DNA from: Pseudomonadota bacterium
GTDB taxonomy: Bacteria; Pseudomonadota; Alphaproteobacteria; Rickettsiales; SXRF01
DNA length: 44,945 nucleotides
Assembly (NCBI GenBank): GCA_963205245.1
Contig: CAUJIB010000054.1
Coordinates: forward strand, 1-44,945
Reading direction: 5' to 3'
The notes under the pieces were generated by a model, which searched no databases, was not told the DNA's origin, and worked only from the letters and a program-made list of their open reading frames with translations. Below are positions 17,774-26,573 of the stretch, one piece after another. The position numbers were made by a program, and so were the translations under genes. Each line of letters begins with the position of its first letter. Position 1 is the first letter of the stretch.

Positions 17774-19759
17774 CTAATTTAAACAATCGTGATGCCGTCC
17801 ATCGGCTAATATTTGCTTAAATACGCTAATATCACAACCGCCACTTATCATTGTACGGTGTATAAAAAGAGGGTTTCCGCCCATATTATTTAACCCATCA
17901 TCAATCGTAAGCAAAGCACGGTAACCAGCTTTTTGTGCTAGTTTTATTAAAATATCATTATATAAACCACGTGGCCACGCAAGATAGGGCATCTGGCGAC
18001 CAAGTTTTTCTTCAAGCAACCGCTTCGATTCAGTCAATTCCCAACTGGCTTGCTTAATTCCCTTTTCTTTAGTGCGACTATCCGTCCAATCGAGCAATGT
18101 ATCACCGTTTTTCCATGGATGGGTCATGGTATGTGGATAAATATCAATATTATAATTTTTAGCCAGTTCGTGAATCACATTCCAATCCATATGTGGCCAA
18201 CCAGTATCACCAGTTCCCGCAATAATCCAAAAACTGGCTTTAAAACCAAAACGCTTCAACACAGGCAGAGCGTCAAGTGCGGACTGCCAGCCATCGTCAA
18301 AATGAATAGCCACTATTTTAGTTGGGAACAAGTCACCTTGTAGATAACTGATAACCTCATCCATACTAAGTGTTTTATAATCCTGCTCATGAAGGTAACG
18401 CATTTGTGCTTCAAATTCAGCGAGTGTAATAGAAGTTGATTTATCGGCTTTTTCATCTTTTTTGGTCAAAATCTGATGGTAAACAAGAATAGGCAAACCA
18501 GAAATACGTGAGCGTAATTTTGCCACTTCTTCAAAATTATCTTTTCTATATTCCGCACGAGATTGCTTTTGTTTATCCAGAACTGAGTCAATATTTTTTG
18601 CGGTTAATTCAACACCGAAATCTGTGGGCATTTTTTTATCCGAGATATTAAACAAACGATTCAAAACATAATCGCCCACCACTTGCTTAAAATGCGATGA
18701 ATCCCAATAATAACGCATCTCTTCCCTGCTACCGACAGGTGGAAGTGGCTCAGTAGTTATTTCAGAATAACCACTAAAATCAAATAACGGAATTGCTGCT
18801 TTATCATGATAAGCAGCGGCATCATTTGCTAAGAGTTTTACTAGTTCCCGCTTGCCGCTGGTTAAAGAATCTTCTCCCCATAATGCCGCAGAAGTTTCTG
18901 ATTGGTGAGCATGAGAAGGCGTAATAAAAATACGCAAATCTATATTCCTGTTACGACAAAACTCAATAATACGCCGCACATAAGAAATAGAATTTTCTTC
19001 TGAATTAACAGGTGTCTCAACATTTTTTTTAGTGGCTGCAGGCACTATCTGGTCCCGTATCTCCTGCTGGTCTATCTCATCAAAATAAGTACGCGCACCT
19101 TCTTTTACAAAGGTTGGTTGCACCTGCCTGAAAAACACTTCTCCTAAACGCTGCCCATCAGGTGAAAACCAGCTTGATTCTATTTTTGATTGTGAACGAA
19201 GGGTTTGGATACTGGCACGCAGCATATCAAAACTGGTAAGTAAGCGCAGGTCAGCGGTGATAAATCTGAGCCAATGCGGTAAATTATCAGAATAAAGCAA
19301 AAATTCATCAAAATCAGGACGGATTATAGCTGGCGAATTAGAAGCATGATATAAATCCAACCCCAACACTACATGTTTCAATGGACGGACAGCATCGGCA
19401 TGATGCAGATAATAATACATCTCTTTTGCCGTTGCTCCATCAAAGGCAAGGTTATAACAAGGAGCTTCCAACCTTGCCAGTGCCTCATGCGAACAGCTTA
19501 TTCCTAAATGGGTACGCGAGCTGCCAAGTATAATAGTTTGCGGCTGCACTCGCTCCACTTCAAAAGCTTTATACAAACGCATACGGCTATAAACAGTGGG
19601 TTTATTAATATTTATTCCCTCAATTTTTACCTTACCGTACATATTGAAAGGGTCAATAATAGCATTAAAACAAGCTATAAAACCCAGCAACGCTATAAAT
19701 GCCGCCAACGTAAGAAGACAATAACGATAAGAACTGATATGTTTAATTTTGCGAGCCAT
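17774..19759 (-). CDS. Fusion of an SGNH-like domain and a NodB polysaccharide deacetylase
   Basis: A 661-residue protein. A membrane helix (about 13-33) is followed by a periplasmic SGNH-hydrolase-like domain (ILGSSRTHLG with S80/S81; later FITPSHAHQ and YYWDSSHF), as in AlgJ/AlgX-type polysaccharide O-acetylation proteins. Residues about 425-650 form a NodB deacetylase: VYHQIL, FDDGW with D488-D489, and PHTMTHPW with H543 and H547 as metal ligands. Last gene of a four-gene operon, 6 bases after the MBOAT gene. It probably both O-acylates and N-deacetylates, or remodels, the operon's polysaccharide. The fusion is unusual; substrate unknown. Confidence 0.83.
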   Translation of the reverse strand: MARKIKHISSYRYCLLTLAAFIALLGFIACFNAIIDPFNMYGKVKIEGININKPTVYSRMRLYKAFEVERVQPQTIILGSSRTHLGISCSHEALARLEAPCYNLAFDGATAKEMYYYLHHADAVRPLKHVVLGLDLYHASNSPAIIRPDFDEFLLYSDNLPHWLRFITADLRLLTSFDMLRASIQTLRSQSKIESSWFSPDGQRLGEVFFRQVQPTFVKEGARTYFDEIDQQEIRDQIVPAATKKNVETPVNSEENSISYVRRIIEFCRNRNIDLRIFITPSHAHQSETSAALWGEDSLTSGKRELVKLLANDAAAYHDKAAIPLFDFSGYSEITTEPLPPVGSREEMRYYWDSSHFKQVVGDYVLNRLFNISDKKMPTDFGVELTAKNIDSVLDKQKQSRAEYRKDNFEEVAKLRSRISGLPILVYHQILTKKDEKADKSTSITLAEFEAQMRYLHEQDYKTLSMDEVISYLQGDLFPTKIVAIHFDDGWQSALDALPVLKRFGFKASFWIIAGTGDTGWPHMDWNVIHELAKNYNIDIYPHTMTHPWKNGDTLLDWTDSRTKEKGIKQASWELTESKRLLEEKLGRQMPYLAWPRGLYNDILIKLAQKAGYRALLTIDDGLNNMGGNPLFIHRTMISGGCDISVFKQILADGRHHDCLN

Positions 19760-19765
19760 AAAACA

Positions 19766-21253
19766 CTAAAACTGAAAATAAATAAATTCTGATATTCTGG
19801 ATAAAAACATAACCGCCATCGCAAAAATCATCCCTATAATAATCGCCCAGCGTAATGTCGGTTGCCATTTAAAATCTTGTGAAATTGTTAAATTATTTAC
19901 CGTATCTGTAGCATAAGCTCCTGCTGGTTCAATATATCCTGTAATTTCTTGTGTATTAGGTGCTAACCACGCAACCATTAATAAAATTATAGAAATAAAT
20001 AACCCCATATAATTATCAGAAATAAGCACCAGCTCATTTAGCCCAACCATTGATTGTAATATATTCAAAGCAACATCAATATTATCAGCACGAAAAAATA
20101 CCCATGCAATTACAACAGCAATAAAAGTCACTGCTCTTCCAAATAAAATTTCCGCGGAACTAACTTTTTTATTCGAACCAACAATTAATCTGCGTACAAC
20201 GTGCCAAGCATGATTAAAAACCAGATAAATCCCATGTAATCCGCCCCACACCACGAATGTCCAGTTTGCGCCATGCCAAAATCCACCCAGAAGCATGGTC
20301 AGGAGCAGATTAGTATAACGACGGAAACTACCATGACGATTACCACCCAATGAAATATAAACATAATCCCGCAAAAATCGTGATAGGGTAATATGCCATC
20401 GTCGCCAAAAATCGATAATATTTCTGGCTTTGTAAGGCGAAGCAAAATTGACAGGTAACCTGATACCAAAAAGTAGTGCTGCGCCAATCGCCATATCTGA
20501 ATAACCAGAAAAATCAAAATAAAGTTGTGTAGTGTATGCTAAGGCAGCACTCCATGCGCCCAACAGGCTTAATTCAGTGCCTGCGGCAACAGCGGCAAAT
20601 TGTGGTGTGGCATATAGGGAAATTGTATCAGCAAACAAAACTTTCTTAGCAAGTCCAATGGTAAAAATGCTTACCCCCATGGTAATATACTGGCTGGAAA
20701 TACCGCCCTTATGTCTAAATTGCGGCAAGACTTCACTATGGTGGACAATAGGTCCTGCTATCAGTTGCGGGAAAAAACTAACGAACAACGAAAAATCCAG
20801 TAAATTGAGATGCTCTAATTTTCCACGATACGCATCCACTAAAAAAGCTATTTTCTGGAAAGTAAAAAAAGAAATCCCTAGCGGCAGTACAATCCGCGCT
20901 AAAAATAAATCCAGACCAAATAACTGATTAATATTATCAACAAAAAAATTAGCGTATTTAAAATAACCAAGTACAGATAGATTTCCAATAAGACCCAAGA
21001 TAAAAATAAATTTTGTGATATGTGGATTACGCCTACTATTATCAACGATCAATTTAGCAAAGGCAAAATTTAAAAAAGTCAGAGGAATCAACAAAAGAAG
21101 ATATATAGGATTCCACCAGCCATAAAAGAAAAGTGATAATAATGTGAGGGCAAAAGTAGAGCTGCGCTGATACCCGATACAGCGCAATCCGTGATAGATT
21201 AGCAATGATAGCGGCAAAAAGACGAAAATAAAGCTATAGGAACTGAAAAGCAT
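19766..21253 (-). CDS. MBOAT O-acyltransferase (AlgI-like)
   Basis: A 495-residue polytopic membrane protein of the AlgI/DltB family. It starts MLFSSYSFIFVFLPLSLLIY, as AlgI-type proteins do. It has the LPLGISFFTFQKIAF motif, FSGYSDMAIG, the RRWHITLSRFLRDYVYISLGG block, and the catalytic histidines H327 (GGFWHGANW) and H340 (GGLHGIYLVF). Such proteins pass acetyl groups across the membrane to a periplasmic SGNH partner. That partner is probably the next gene, 6 bases away. The gene follows the outer-membrane barrel gene by 8 bases. Confidence 0.93.
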   Translation of the reverse strand: MLFSSYSFIFVFLPLSLLIYHGLRCIGYQRSSTFALTLLSLFFYGWWNPIYLLLLIPLTFLNFAFAKLIVDNSRRNPHITKFIFILGLIGNLSVLGYFKYANFFVDNINQLFGLDLFLARIVLPLGISFFTFQKIAFLVDAYRGKLEHLNLLDFSLFVSFFPQLIAGPIVHHSEVLPQFRHKGGISSQYITMGVSIFTIGLAKKVLFADTISLYATPQFAAVAAGTELSLLGAWSAALAYTTQLYFDFSGYSDMAIGAALLFGIRLPVNFASPYKARNIIDFWRRWHITLSRFLRDYVYISLGGNRHGSFRRYTNLLLTMLLGGFWHGANWTFVVWGGLHGIYLVFNHAWHVVRRLIVGSNKKVSSAEILFGRAVTFIAVVIAWVFFRADNIDVALNILQSMVGLNELVLISDNYMGLFISIILLMVAWLAPNTQEITGYIEPAGAYATDTVNNLTISQDFKWQPTLRWAIIIGMIFAMAVMFLSRISEFIYFQF

Positions 21254-21261
21254 ATTAATCC

Positions 21262-22251
21262 TTAAAAATTATGCTTAACGGACATACCTACAATCCGCTG
21301 CTCATATTCGCTGCTGGTAAGACCTCCGCTACGGATAAGATCCGCATGCATATTAAGATCCAACACCTCATTTATCTTAAAATCAGCTTCTGCCCGAGCG
21401 TCACCAGCAAGTTTAAAATTCTTAATATTATTATCTTTATACATACCTGGAGCTATCGACAGAATGGCATTATGCTCACCAAATTTCTGAGAATAAATAA
21501 GAGGAATATTATAAGACTGGTAGCGTTCTGGAGAATAATAGCCATTACCTAAATGTTCCGAGGATCCATACCAGTTGAAGCGCAAACCAGCACCAAAAAT
21601 AGTATTCACATTATGGACGATTCTATAACTAGGTGATATTGTAATACCCATCTTTTCATTATTATCAGAAAATTCTGAATATGAACCGCTACCTTCAATA
21701 GAAATTTTTTTGCTTGCCTGCCAATTCATTTGAAGAAGTCCCTCAGTTTTTACAACATCAAGAGAAATAGCCCGAGGGGAAACAGCATAAGTTTTCTGTG
21801 AAAAAGTTATGGAGGTTCGCAATTCATCAATCGGCCGCCAATCAGCCTTTATTTCAAATGATGGCGTACTCGTATCCACAGAACTTTTTTCAGCCCCTGC
21901 AAGCAGCTTGAATGCCAAATCATCACTATAACTCCGCTTGATTCCCAGCAACAAGCCCTGCATTGATAGATCTTCTTTACCACTAATAACGGTAAGTCCT
22001 GATTTCCTATCAGCCTCCATATTCAGATTTTCCAGCTGGGCGTTGAACGATAAGTTTTCAGAAAATTTATATTCCGATTTCAATGACTCATAGCCAGAAG
22101 AAATAGTATCTGAATCATTAGAATAATTAGCCGTGGCAGAAACTATCCAATCTTGCTTACTTATGTCTGAATAACCAGATGCTACTGAAACAGCTGGAGC
22201 AGAAAAAATCATAAGGCAGAATATTAATTTATCTGCCCCTATTCTTGCCAT
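21262..22251 (-). CDS. Outer-membrane beta-barrel protein of the polysaccharide operon
   Basis: About 329 residues from the chosen start. A signal peptide (MARIGADKLIFCLMIFSAP...VASG) precedes an array of alternating amphipathic strands and the protein ends in phenylalanine (GMSVKHNF), as beta-barrel proteins do. It resembles the barrel part of PgaA/BcsC-type exporters but lacks TPR repeats. An earlier in-frame ATG at 22293 would overlap the GT2 gene by 38 bases; the start at 22251, 5 bases after the GT2 stop, gives a cleaner signal peptide. Neither start has a strong ribosome-binding site. Probable export pore for the operon's product (inferred from context). Confidence 0.72.
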   Translation of the reverse strand: MARIGADKLIFCLMIFSAPAVSVASGYSDISKQDWIVSATANYSNDSDTISSGYESLKSEYKFSENLSFNAQLENLNMEADRKSGLTVISGKEDLSMQGLLLGIKRSYSDDLAFKLLAGAEKSSVDTSTPSFEIKADWRPIDELRTSITFSQKTYAVSPRAISLDVVKTEGLLQMNWQASKKISIEGSGSYSEFSDNNEKMGITISPSYRIVHNVNTIFGAGLRFNWYGSSEHLGNGYYSPERYQSYNIPLIYSQKFGEHNAILSIAPGMYKDNNIKNFKLAGDARAEADFKINEVLDLNMHADLIRSGGLTSSEYEQRIVGMSVKHNF

Positions 22252-22255
22252 ACTA

Positions 22256-24466
22256 TCAAGCCACACGGATATTTTTTGGGTCTGGTTCTTCATTTATATA
22301 TGATAAACTAGATTCCTGACCAGAAACAGATGAAATCTGACTCAACTTCTTACTGCGGAACTTTCCACCAAACAAATCATGCAGCATTTCTTTCATCCCA
22401 ATCAAGTAAAAAAGTCCATACATAAATAATGCACCATTGATAAAAGTAAAAGCAGCATGTGACCAACGCCCGTGCCATAAATCCACAGCGAAAGCCGCCA
22501 TACAAAATAACGGTATGGCAATTTCCGCTGCGCAGTATAACGCAGGGATACTGGTTCTACCAGAAATTTTTGGGGTACGACCAAAAGGTATTTTATGCCC
22601 TGCTATCCCCTGATGGATAGATTTTAAAACTCCCCCCATATTTACAGGAATTAAAAGTAAATTCAGCGCATAAACAGCTATCAAATCACGCATGCTGTAT
22701 CCGTTATAACGCAAATCACGAGCATAAAGAACAAAGTAAGGAAGTGCCGTAAGCGGCAGCCACGCGCCAGAGATACTATTTTCAAAAGAATGCACAAACA
22801 CGATAAGCAGCCCAACATTTACCATGGCAATAGAACTAAGATAATGAATACGGAAAAATCCTTCTTTCATTTTTGCCAAACGCCAAGAGCGACCTGCAAG
22901 ATATCCCATCAACTTAGGCAGGATAATTAGCCCGCCATTTGCCCAACGCCTGCGCTGAATCAGCAAAGAACCAAAATCAGGTGGTGTGGCACTATATGCC
23001 AACCTTTCAGGATAATTGAAAAGTTTCCAGCCTTTGACGATAAGGTCAATACTAGACTCCGTGTCTTCAATTACCGTACGGTCTTGAACAAACACAGGCA
23101 TATCAAATCCGCGTTCAGGGGTGGTCGTCATAATATCTGGCAGTGCCGTAGTTCTAATTAAAGCGTTAGCACCTACCCAATAAGTTGCATTATAATAAGT
23201 AAATCCCTGATGGATTAAATATTGAATATCTGTGGTAGCTCCAGCAATACGCTCCAAATTTCCCTGAGGGTTAGGTATAGTGTTGTATGGAGTCTGAGCG
23301 ACAGCAACACGTTCATTGCCATTCTTTAACATTTCATGCACTAACACCAACGCATATTCAGGTACAAGCAAGCTATCTGCATCAAGCGTAATAAGAAAAT
23401 CAGCAGCAGGAATACAAAGAGTTCCTTTGCTTGCTGATGCTTCCTCCAGATGGTCTCCATCCTCTTTTCTTACTACCCGCCAAGATTTACCAAGCAGACG
23501 AATATAGCTATTTAGATTCATCGCCTTGTTGGATTCATGCGACAAATTTACGTATTGCTTGCGTTCAAAGCTGGTAATCTCAACGGCAAATAATGCCGCA
23601 AGACGCTTATATTCTCTTTTTATTCGATCTAATGTCTGTAAATTATCAGGAAGAGCAAGCCAGTGCGCACGCTCAAAATGAGCATGGGCAGCACGCTTAA
23701 AAACTCTGTCCAGCAATAACTGATCTCCACTATCTTCTACAGGCATGATCTTAGCAAAAGATTCTATCCAACTTGCTGCATCAGCGTAAAGATTTGCCAG
23801 TTTTTTAGTTTCAACGGCTATATCAATATTAGTTTTTTCTAACCGTGAAATAAAATCAGCTTGCGCCCATATAAAAGGAGATGCAGCTTTATTAAACACT
23901 GCCTGCAACTGCACGGGCAACGCACGGACTTCTTTCAAACTTTGCTTATCCCACGGATTACTAGGTTTTGGTGGATCATCAACTAATAGCACCACCCGCT
24001 TACTTGGGTAATCCTGCAAAGCAGCGGTTATAAGCGTACGTTTTACTACTGATAATTCCTCTTTATAAGAAGGCACTAATATAGCGAGCGTTGGGGCTTC
24101 ACCATCGTAAATAGTCTCCATCTCCTCAGCAGCAGCAGGCTTATTACTCAAACGACGGCGTAAATAACCGATACGAGTAAGTTGATAAACAAAATTTCCA
24201 TAAACCAATCCCTGTATAATAGCTATGAACAAAACCTGCTCAAAAATCGACCATATTTTTCCACTTTGAATACGATTCCATAAAATCTCCCCAGTTTGCC
24301 AAGAAACAGCAAGCCAAGCAACCGTGGTAAACGCCAAAAATAGATAAGTTAAACGAATTTCCCAACTATAATTAACTACAGGACAATGATGTTTAGAACG
24401 CTCACCTAATTCAGGATTGCCATTCCAACCAATAAAATTGGTATTTTCTATAGCTTTATTTAACAT
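22256..24466 (-). CDS. Processive family-2 glycosyltransferase with a large insertion
   Basis: A 736-residue inner-membrane synthase. Two N-terminal helices (about 38-55 and 74-95) precede a GT2 domain starting APTLAILVPSYKEE. The motifs are D163-D164 (LLVDDPPKP), D362-A-D364 (LDADS), E467-D468 (VIEDTES) and Q504-RRRW508, the D,D,D,QxxRW pattern of cellulose, hyaluronan and PNAG synthases. About four further helices follow. Roughly 180 charged, helical residues are inserted between the first and second motifs, which I do not see in BcsA or PgaC. No PilZ domain. First gene of the operon that continues with barrel, MBOAT and deacetylase. Confidence 0.85.
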   Translation of the reverse strand: MLNKAIENTNFIGWNGNPELGERSKHHCPVVNYSWEIRLTYLFLAFTTVAWLAVSWQTGEILWNRIQSGKIWSIFEQVLFIAIIQGLVYGNFVYQLTRIGYLRRRLSNKPAAAEEMETIYDGEAPTLAILVPSYKEELSVVKRTLITAALQDYPSKRVVLLVDDPPKPSNPWDKQSLKEVRALPVQLQAVFNKAASPFIWAQADFISRLEKTNIDIAVETKKLANLYADAASWIESFAKIMPVEDSGDQLLLDRVFKRAAHAHFERAHWLALPDNLQTLDRIKREYKRLAALFAVEITSFERKQYVNLSHESNKAMNLNSYIRLLGKSWRVVRKEDGDHLEEASASKGTLCIPAADFLITLDADSLLVPEYALVLVHEMLKNGNERVAVAQTPYNTIPNPQGNLERIAGATTDIQYLIHQGFTYYNATYWVGANALIRTTALPDIMTTTPERGFDMPVFVQDRTVIEDTESSIDLIVKGWKLFNYPERLAYSATPPDFGSLLIQRRRWANGGLIILPKLMGYLAGRSWRLAKMKEGFFRIHYLSSIAMVNVGLLIVFVHSFENSISGAWLPLTALPYFVLYARDLRYNGYSMRDLIAVYALNLLLIPVNMGGVLKSIHQGIAGHKIPFGRTPKISGRTSIPALYCAAEIAIPLFCMAAFAVDLWHGRWSHAAFTFINGALFMYGLFYLIGMKEMLHDLFGGKFRSKKLSQISSVSGQESSLSYINEEPDPKNIRVA

Positions 24467-24736
24467 TAAAATTCTTCTTTAAATTAAAATTTATATAATA
24501 AAATTTGTTTGCTTATCTATCACTGCTCAATAGCAAAAAAGCTGCCCTACAGGGTTCCTAATAATATAAGGGGAGGGCTTATACACTTAAAATAGCAAAA
24601 AGTCCAGCATTTAATTTCTTCTGTCAGCGACATATAATATGTCCGACTATCGGATTTCTTCCCACTTAGCGTTTAATTATGAATGTTACCAAGCTTCACA
24701 TGAAACTCTTTAGTGATGCTTATTAATTTGCGAACG

Positions 24737-24820
24737 GATGCTGACGGCAATGGCACGCCTGACTTCCAGATAGGACTAACAAGGATACATACACTCGCAA
24801 CAAGAGATTTCTTATTGTAG
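24737..24820 (+). pseudogene. Relic of the 3' end of an RTX gene
   Basis: Twenty-seven sense codons plus TAG encode DADGNGTPDFQIGLTRIHTL...DFLL. This matches the last 27 residues of the 1884-residue RTX protein (DADGNGILDFQIELTGLHTL...DFLL) with few changes. The following bases also match the RTX downstream flank, up to a shared TCACCAGTGTGAATC, and repeat copy 3 follows. The rest of the gene is missing, so this is a dead fragment marking an ancestral duplication. Confidence 0.85.
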
Positions 24821-24989
24821 TTTAAGAAAGGCTAACTGCCTAACCTGACATTGTAATAGCCAGTTGAATTATTTATAATCATTACTGTAACCAGCATCAT
24901 CACCAGTGTGAATCTGGCAATTTAGCTAAAATCTATGTTTGTCTAGGTTTTTCGGATTGGACGCGACTGTGGCGTTATAATTGTGACTT

Positions 24990-25345
24990 TAATAGAATTT
25001 GAATTGATCAGATAAGGCGTTGGTATTTAAGGGTAACTAATTTGACGATGCATAAATGTGCTGCTATTTTAGCTGCAAATTCTCTGGTTGTAGGCGGCCA
25101 GTCACGACCATCCGCGGACAAAAAATTCCTAACCAACCGTCTTTTTAGCATTTTTGCATGATTTTTATGATTCCACACACGTTCATGGATATTCACCACC
25201 GTTCGTAATCGTTCGCGTCCTACGGAATCAAAACTGACTAATTATAGATTTAAAATATAACTATATTTCCGTTACAAAGCAATAAAATGCCACCGCTTGT
25301 GCGACCGAAAGGCTTGGTTGTAGGCGAACGGCGGCAAACGCCAAC
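24990..25345 (+). repeat. Dispersed intergenic repeat, copy 3
   Basis: Collinear with copy 2 over its whole length: GAATTTGAATTG, GGTATTTAAGG, ATAAATGTGCTGCTATTTTA, GGTTGTAGGCGG (25086), then GTTC/ATTC motifs at 25181, 25191, 25201 and 25211 (10-base period), core TCCTACGGAATC (25218-25229), and a tail with GCGACCGAAAGGCTTGGTTGTAGG. The gene-free gap 24467-25355 holds this copy, the RTX relic at 24737, and a short perfect palindrome GACATAT-A-ATATGTC at 24629-24643. Confidence 0.78.
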
Positions 25346-25355
25346 TCACAGAAGA

Positions 25356-26555
25356 TTAATCTTGATGACTTTCAAACCACTGCGGTTTTTGCAGCATATA
25401 TTCCACAACTGTAGACCTTACAACATCTTCCAGATTGCCACTATTTTGGAAAATTTTTCGTTGTCGTTCGGAGCTTGTGCCTTTTTCAATAATATTATTC
25501 AGATTATCCAGATATTCTAAATATCCGAGTTTTTCATAATATGGTTTCAGCTTTTCTAACCATTCCCCAATATCATCGCGTAGTAATCTAACTTTTCCAT
25601 CAGTATTTACCACTAAATCCGCTTCTAACCCATGACGAATCGCGCGCCATTTGTTTTCGCGTGATAGCCAGCGCGGTGGATAGTTTACAGTCTCCAGCCA
25701 ACTGCCATTCTCGGCGAACCAATGCGCCAGAGTGTGGATAAAAGCAACAATCGCCACGGTTTCATATAAGGTAGCACAGCCATCGCAAACGCGGATTTCC
25801 AACGTGCCATAATTCGGGCTGGGGCGCATATCCCACCAGAGATCTTTGATGATTTTGATAGAACCACATCTTTTGAGTGTTTCATATAAATCCTCAAATT
25901 CTTTCCAACTCCGCACATGATAGGGTTGCCCTGCAGTTGGCAAAGCCTCATACATAGTAGGGCGACAAGATGAAAGTCCAGTATCTGTTCCTTGCCAGAA
26001 AGGAGAACTGGCGGAAAGAGCTAATAAATGTGGTATAAAATTCAGAAAAAAATTATTGAAACGAATACAGTCATCGCCACTTTCCATACCAATATGCACA
26101 TGCAAACCATAAACCGTCATACGACGGGTAAGCCATTGATTTCTATCAATCAATTCCTGATAACGCTTGGTTGGCGATATTATCGTGTCACTATATTTCG
26201 CGAATGGGTGCGAGCCAGTCGTTGAAAAAGCCATACTAAGTTTGTCTGCAACCTTACCAAGCTGTAACATTGTATCTTTAAGATCTTTGTTGACATCATG
26301 TACATCGTTACATTTACCAGTGTTTATCTCAACCGTACTCAGATAAAATTCTGGCTTTAATTTATCTATATGGGCAGATTCTTTTAACAATTCTTCAGCT
26401 CGTGAAGCTAAATTCATTGTTTCTTTGTCAATAACTTGAAGCTCAATTTCTACACCAAGAGTAAGCACACCGTTACTCTTAAATTCAATTTCGCTTTTTT
26501 TAGCTTCGCCAATAAAATTCAAAGCAACATTTCTTAATGTATCTGATAATGTCAT
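25356..26555 (-). CDS. Carboxylate-amine ligase of the YbdK / glutamate-cysteine ligase 2 family
   Basis: A 399-residue ATP-dependent ligase-type protein. It shows LTLGVEIELQVIDKET (substrate/Mg-binding start of the GCS2 fold), TVEINTGKCNDV, STTGSHPFAKY, RRMTVYGLHVHIGMESGD and a WWDMRPSPNYGTLEIRVCDG stretch, all characteristic of YbdK. The family joins a carboxylate to an amine, with weak glutamate-cysteine ligase activity known for E. coli YbdK. It is the last gene of a three-gene operon, 18 bases after asnB-like, so it may act on the products of the two amidotransferases. The actual substrate is unknown. Confidence 0.88.
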   Translation of the reverse strand: MTLSDTLRNVALNFIGEAKKSEIEFKSNGVLTLGVEIELQVIDKETMNLASRAEELLKESAHIDKLKPEFYLSTVEINTGKCNDVHDVNKDLKDTMLQLGKVADKLSMAFSTTGSHPFAKYSDTIISPTKRYQELIDRNQWLTRRMTVYGLHVHIGMESGDDCIRFNNFFLNFIPHLLALSASSPFWQGTDTGLSSCRPTMYEALPTAGQPYHVRSWKEFEDLYETLKRCGSIKIIKDLWWDMRPSPNYGTLEIRVCDGCATLYETVAIVAFIHTLAHWFAENGSWLETVNYPPRWLSRENKWRAIRHGLEADLVVNTDGKVRLLRDDIGEWLEKLKPYYEKLGYLEYLDNLNNIIEKGTSSERQRKIFQNSGNLEDVVRSTVVEYMLQKPQWFESHQD

Positions 26556-26573
26556 TTTGTTTCCTGTGCTATA

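Noticed and set aside
25008..25199. 63-codon minus-strand frame between the polysaccharide operon and ybdK-like gene
   Set aside because: It lies inside repeat copy 3, and copy 2 does not preserve the same frame; no protein features.
14430..25345. Dispersed repeats considered as insertion sequences or integron attC sites
   Set aside because: No transposase or IntI gene, no terminal inverted repeats with target duplications, and the hairpins differ between copies; att-like relics fit better.
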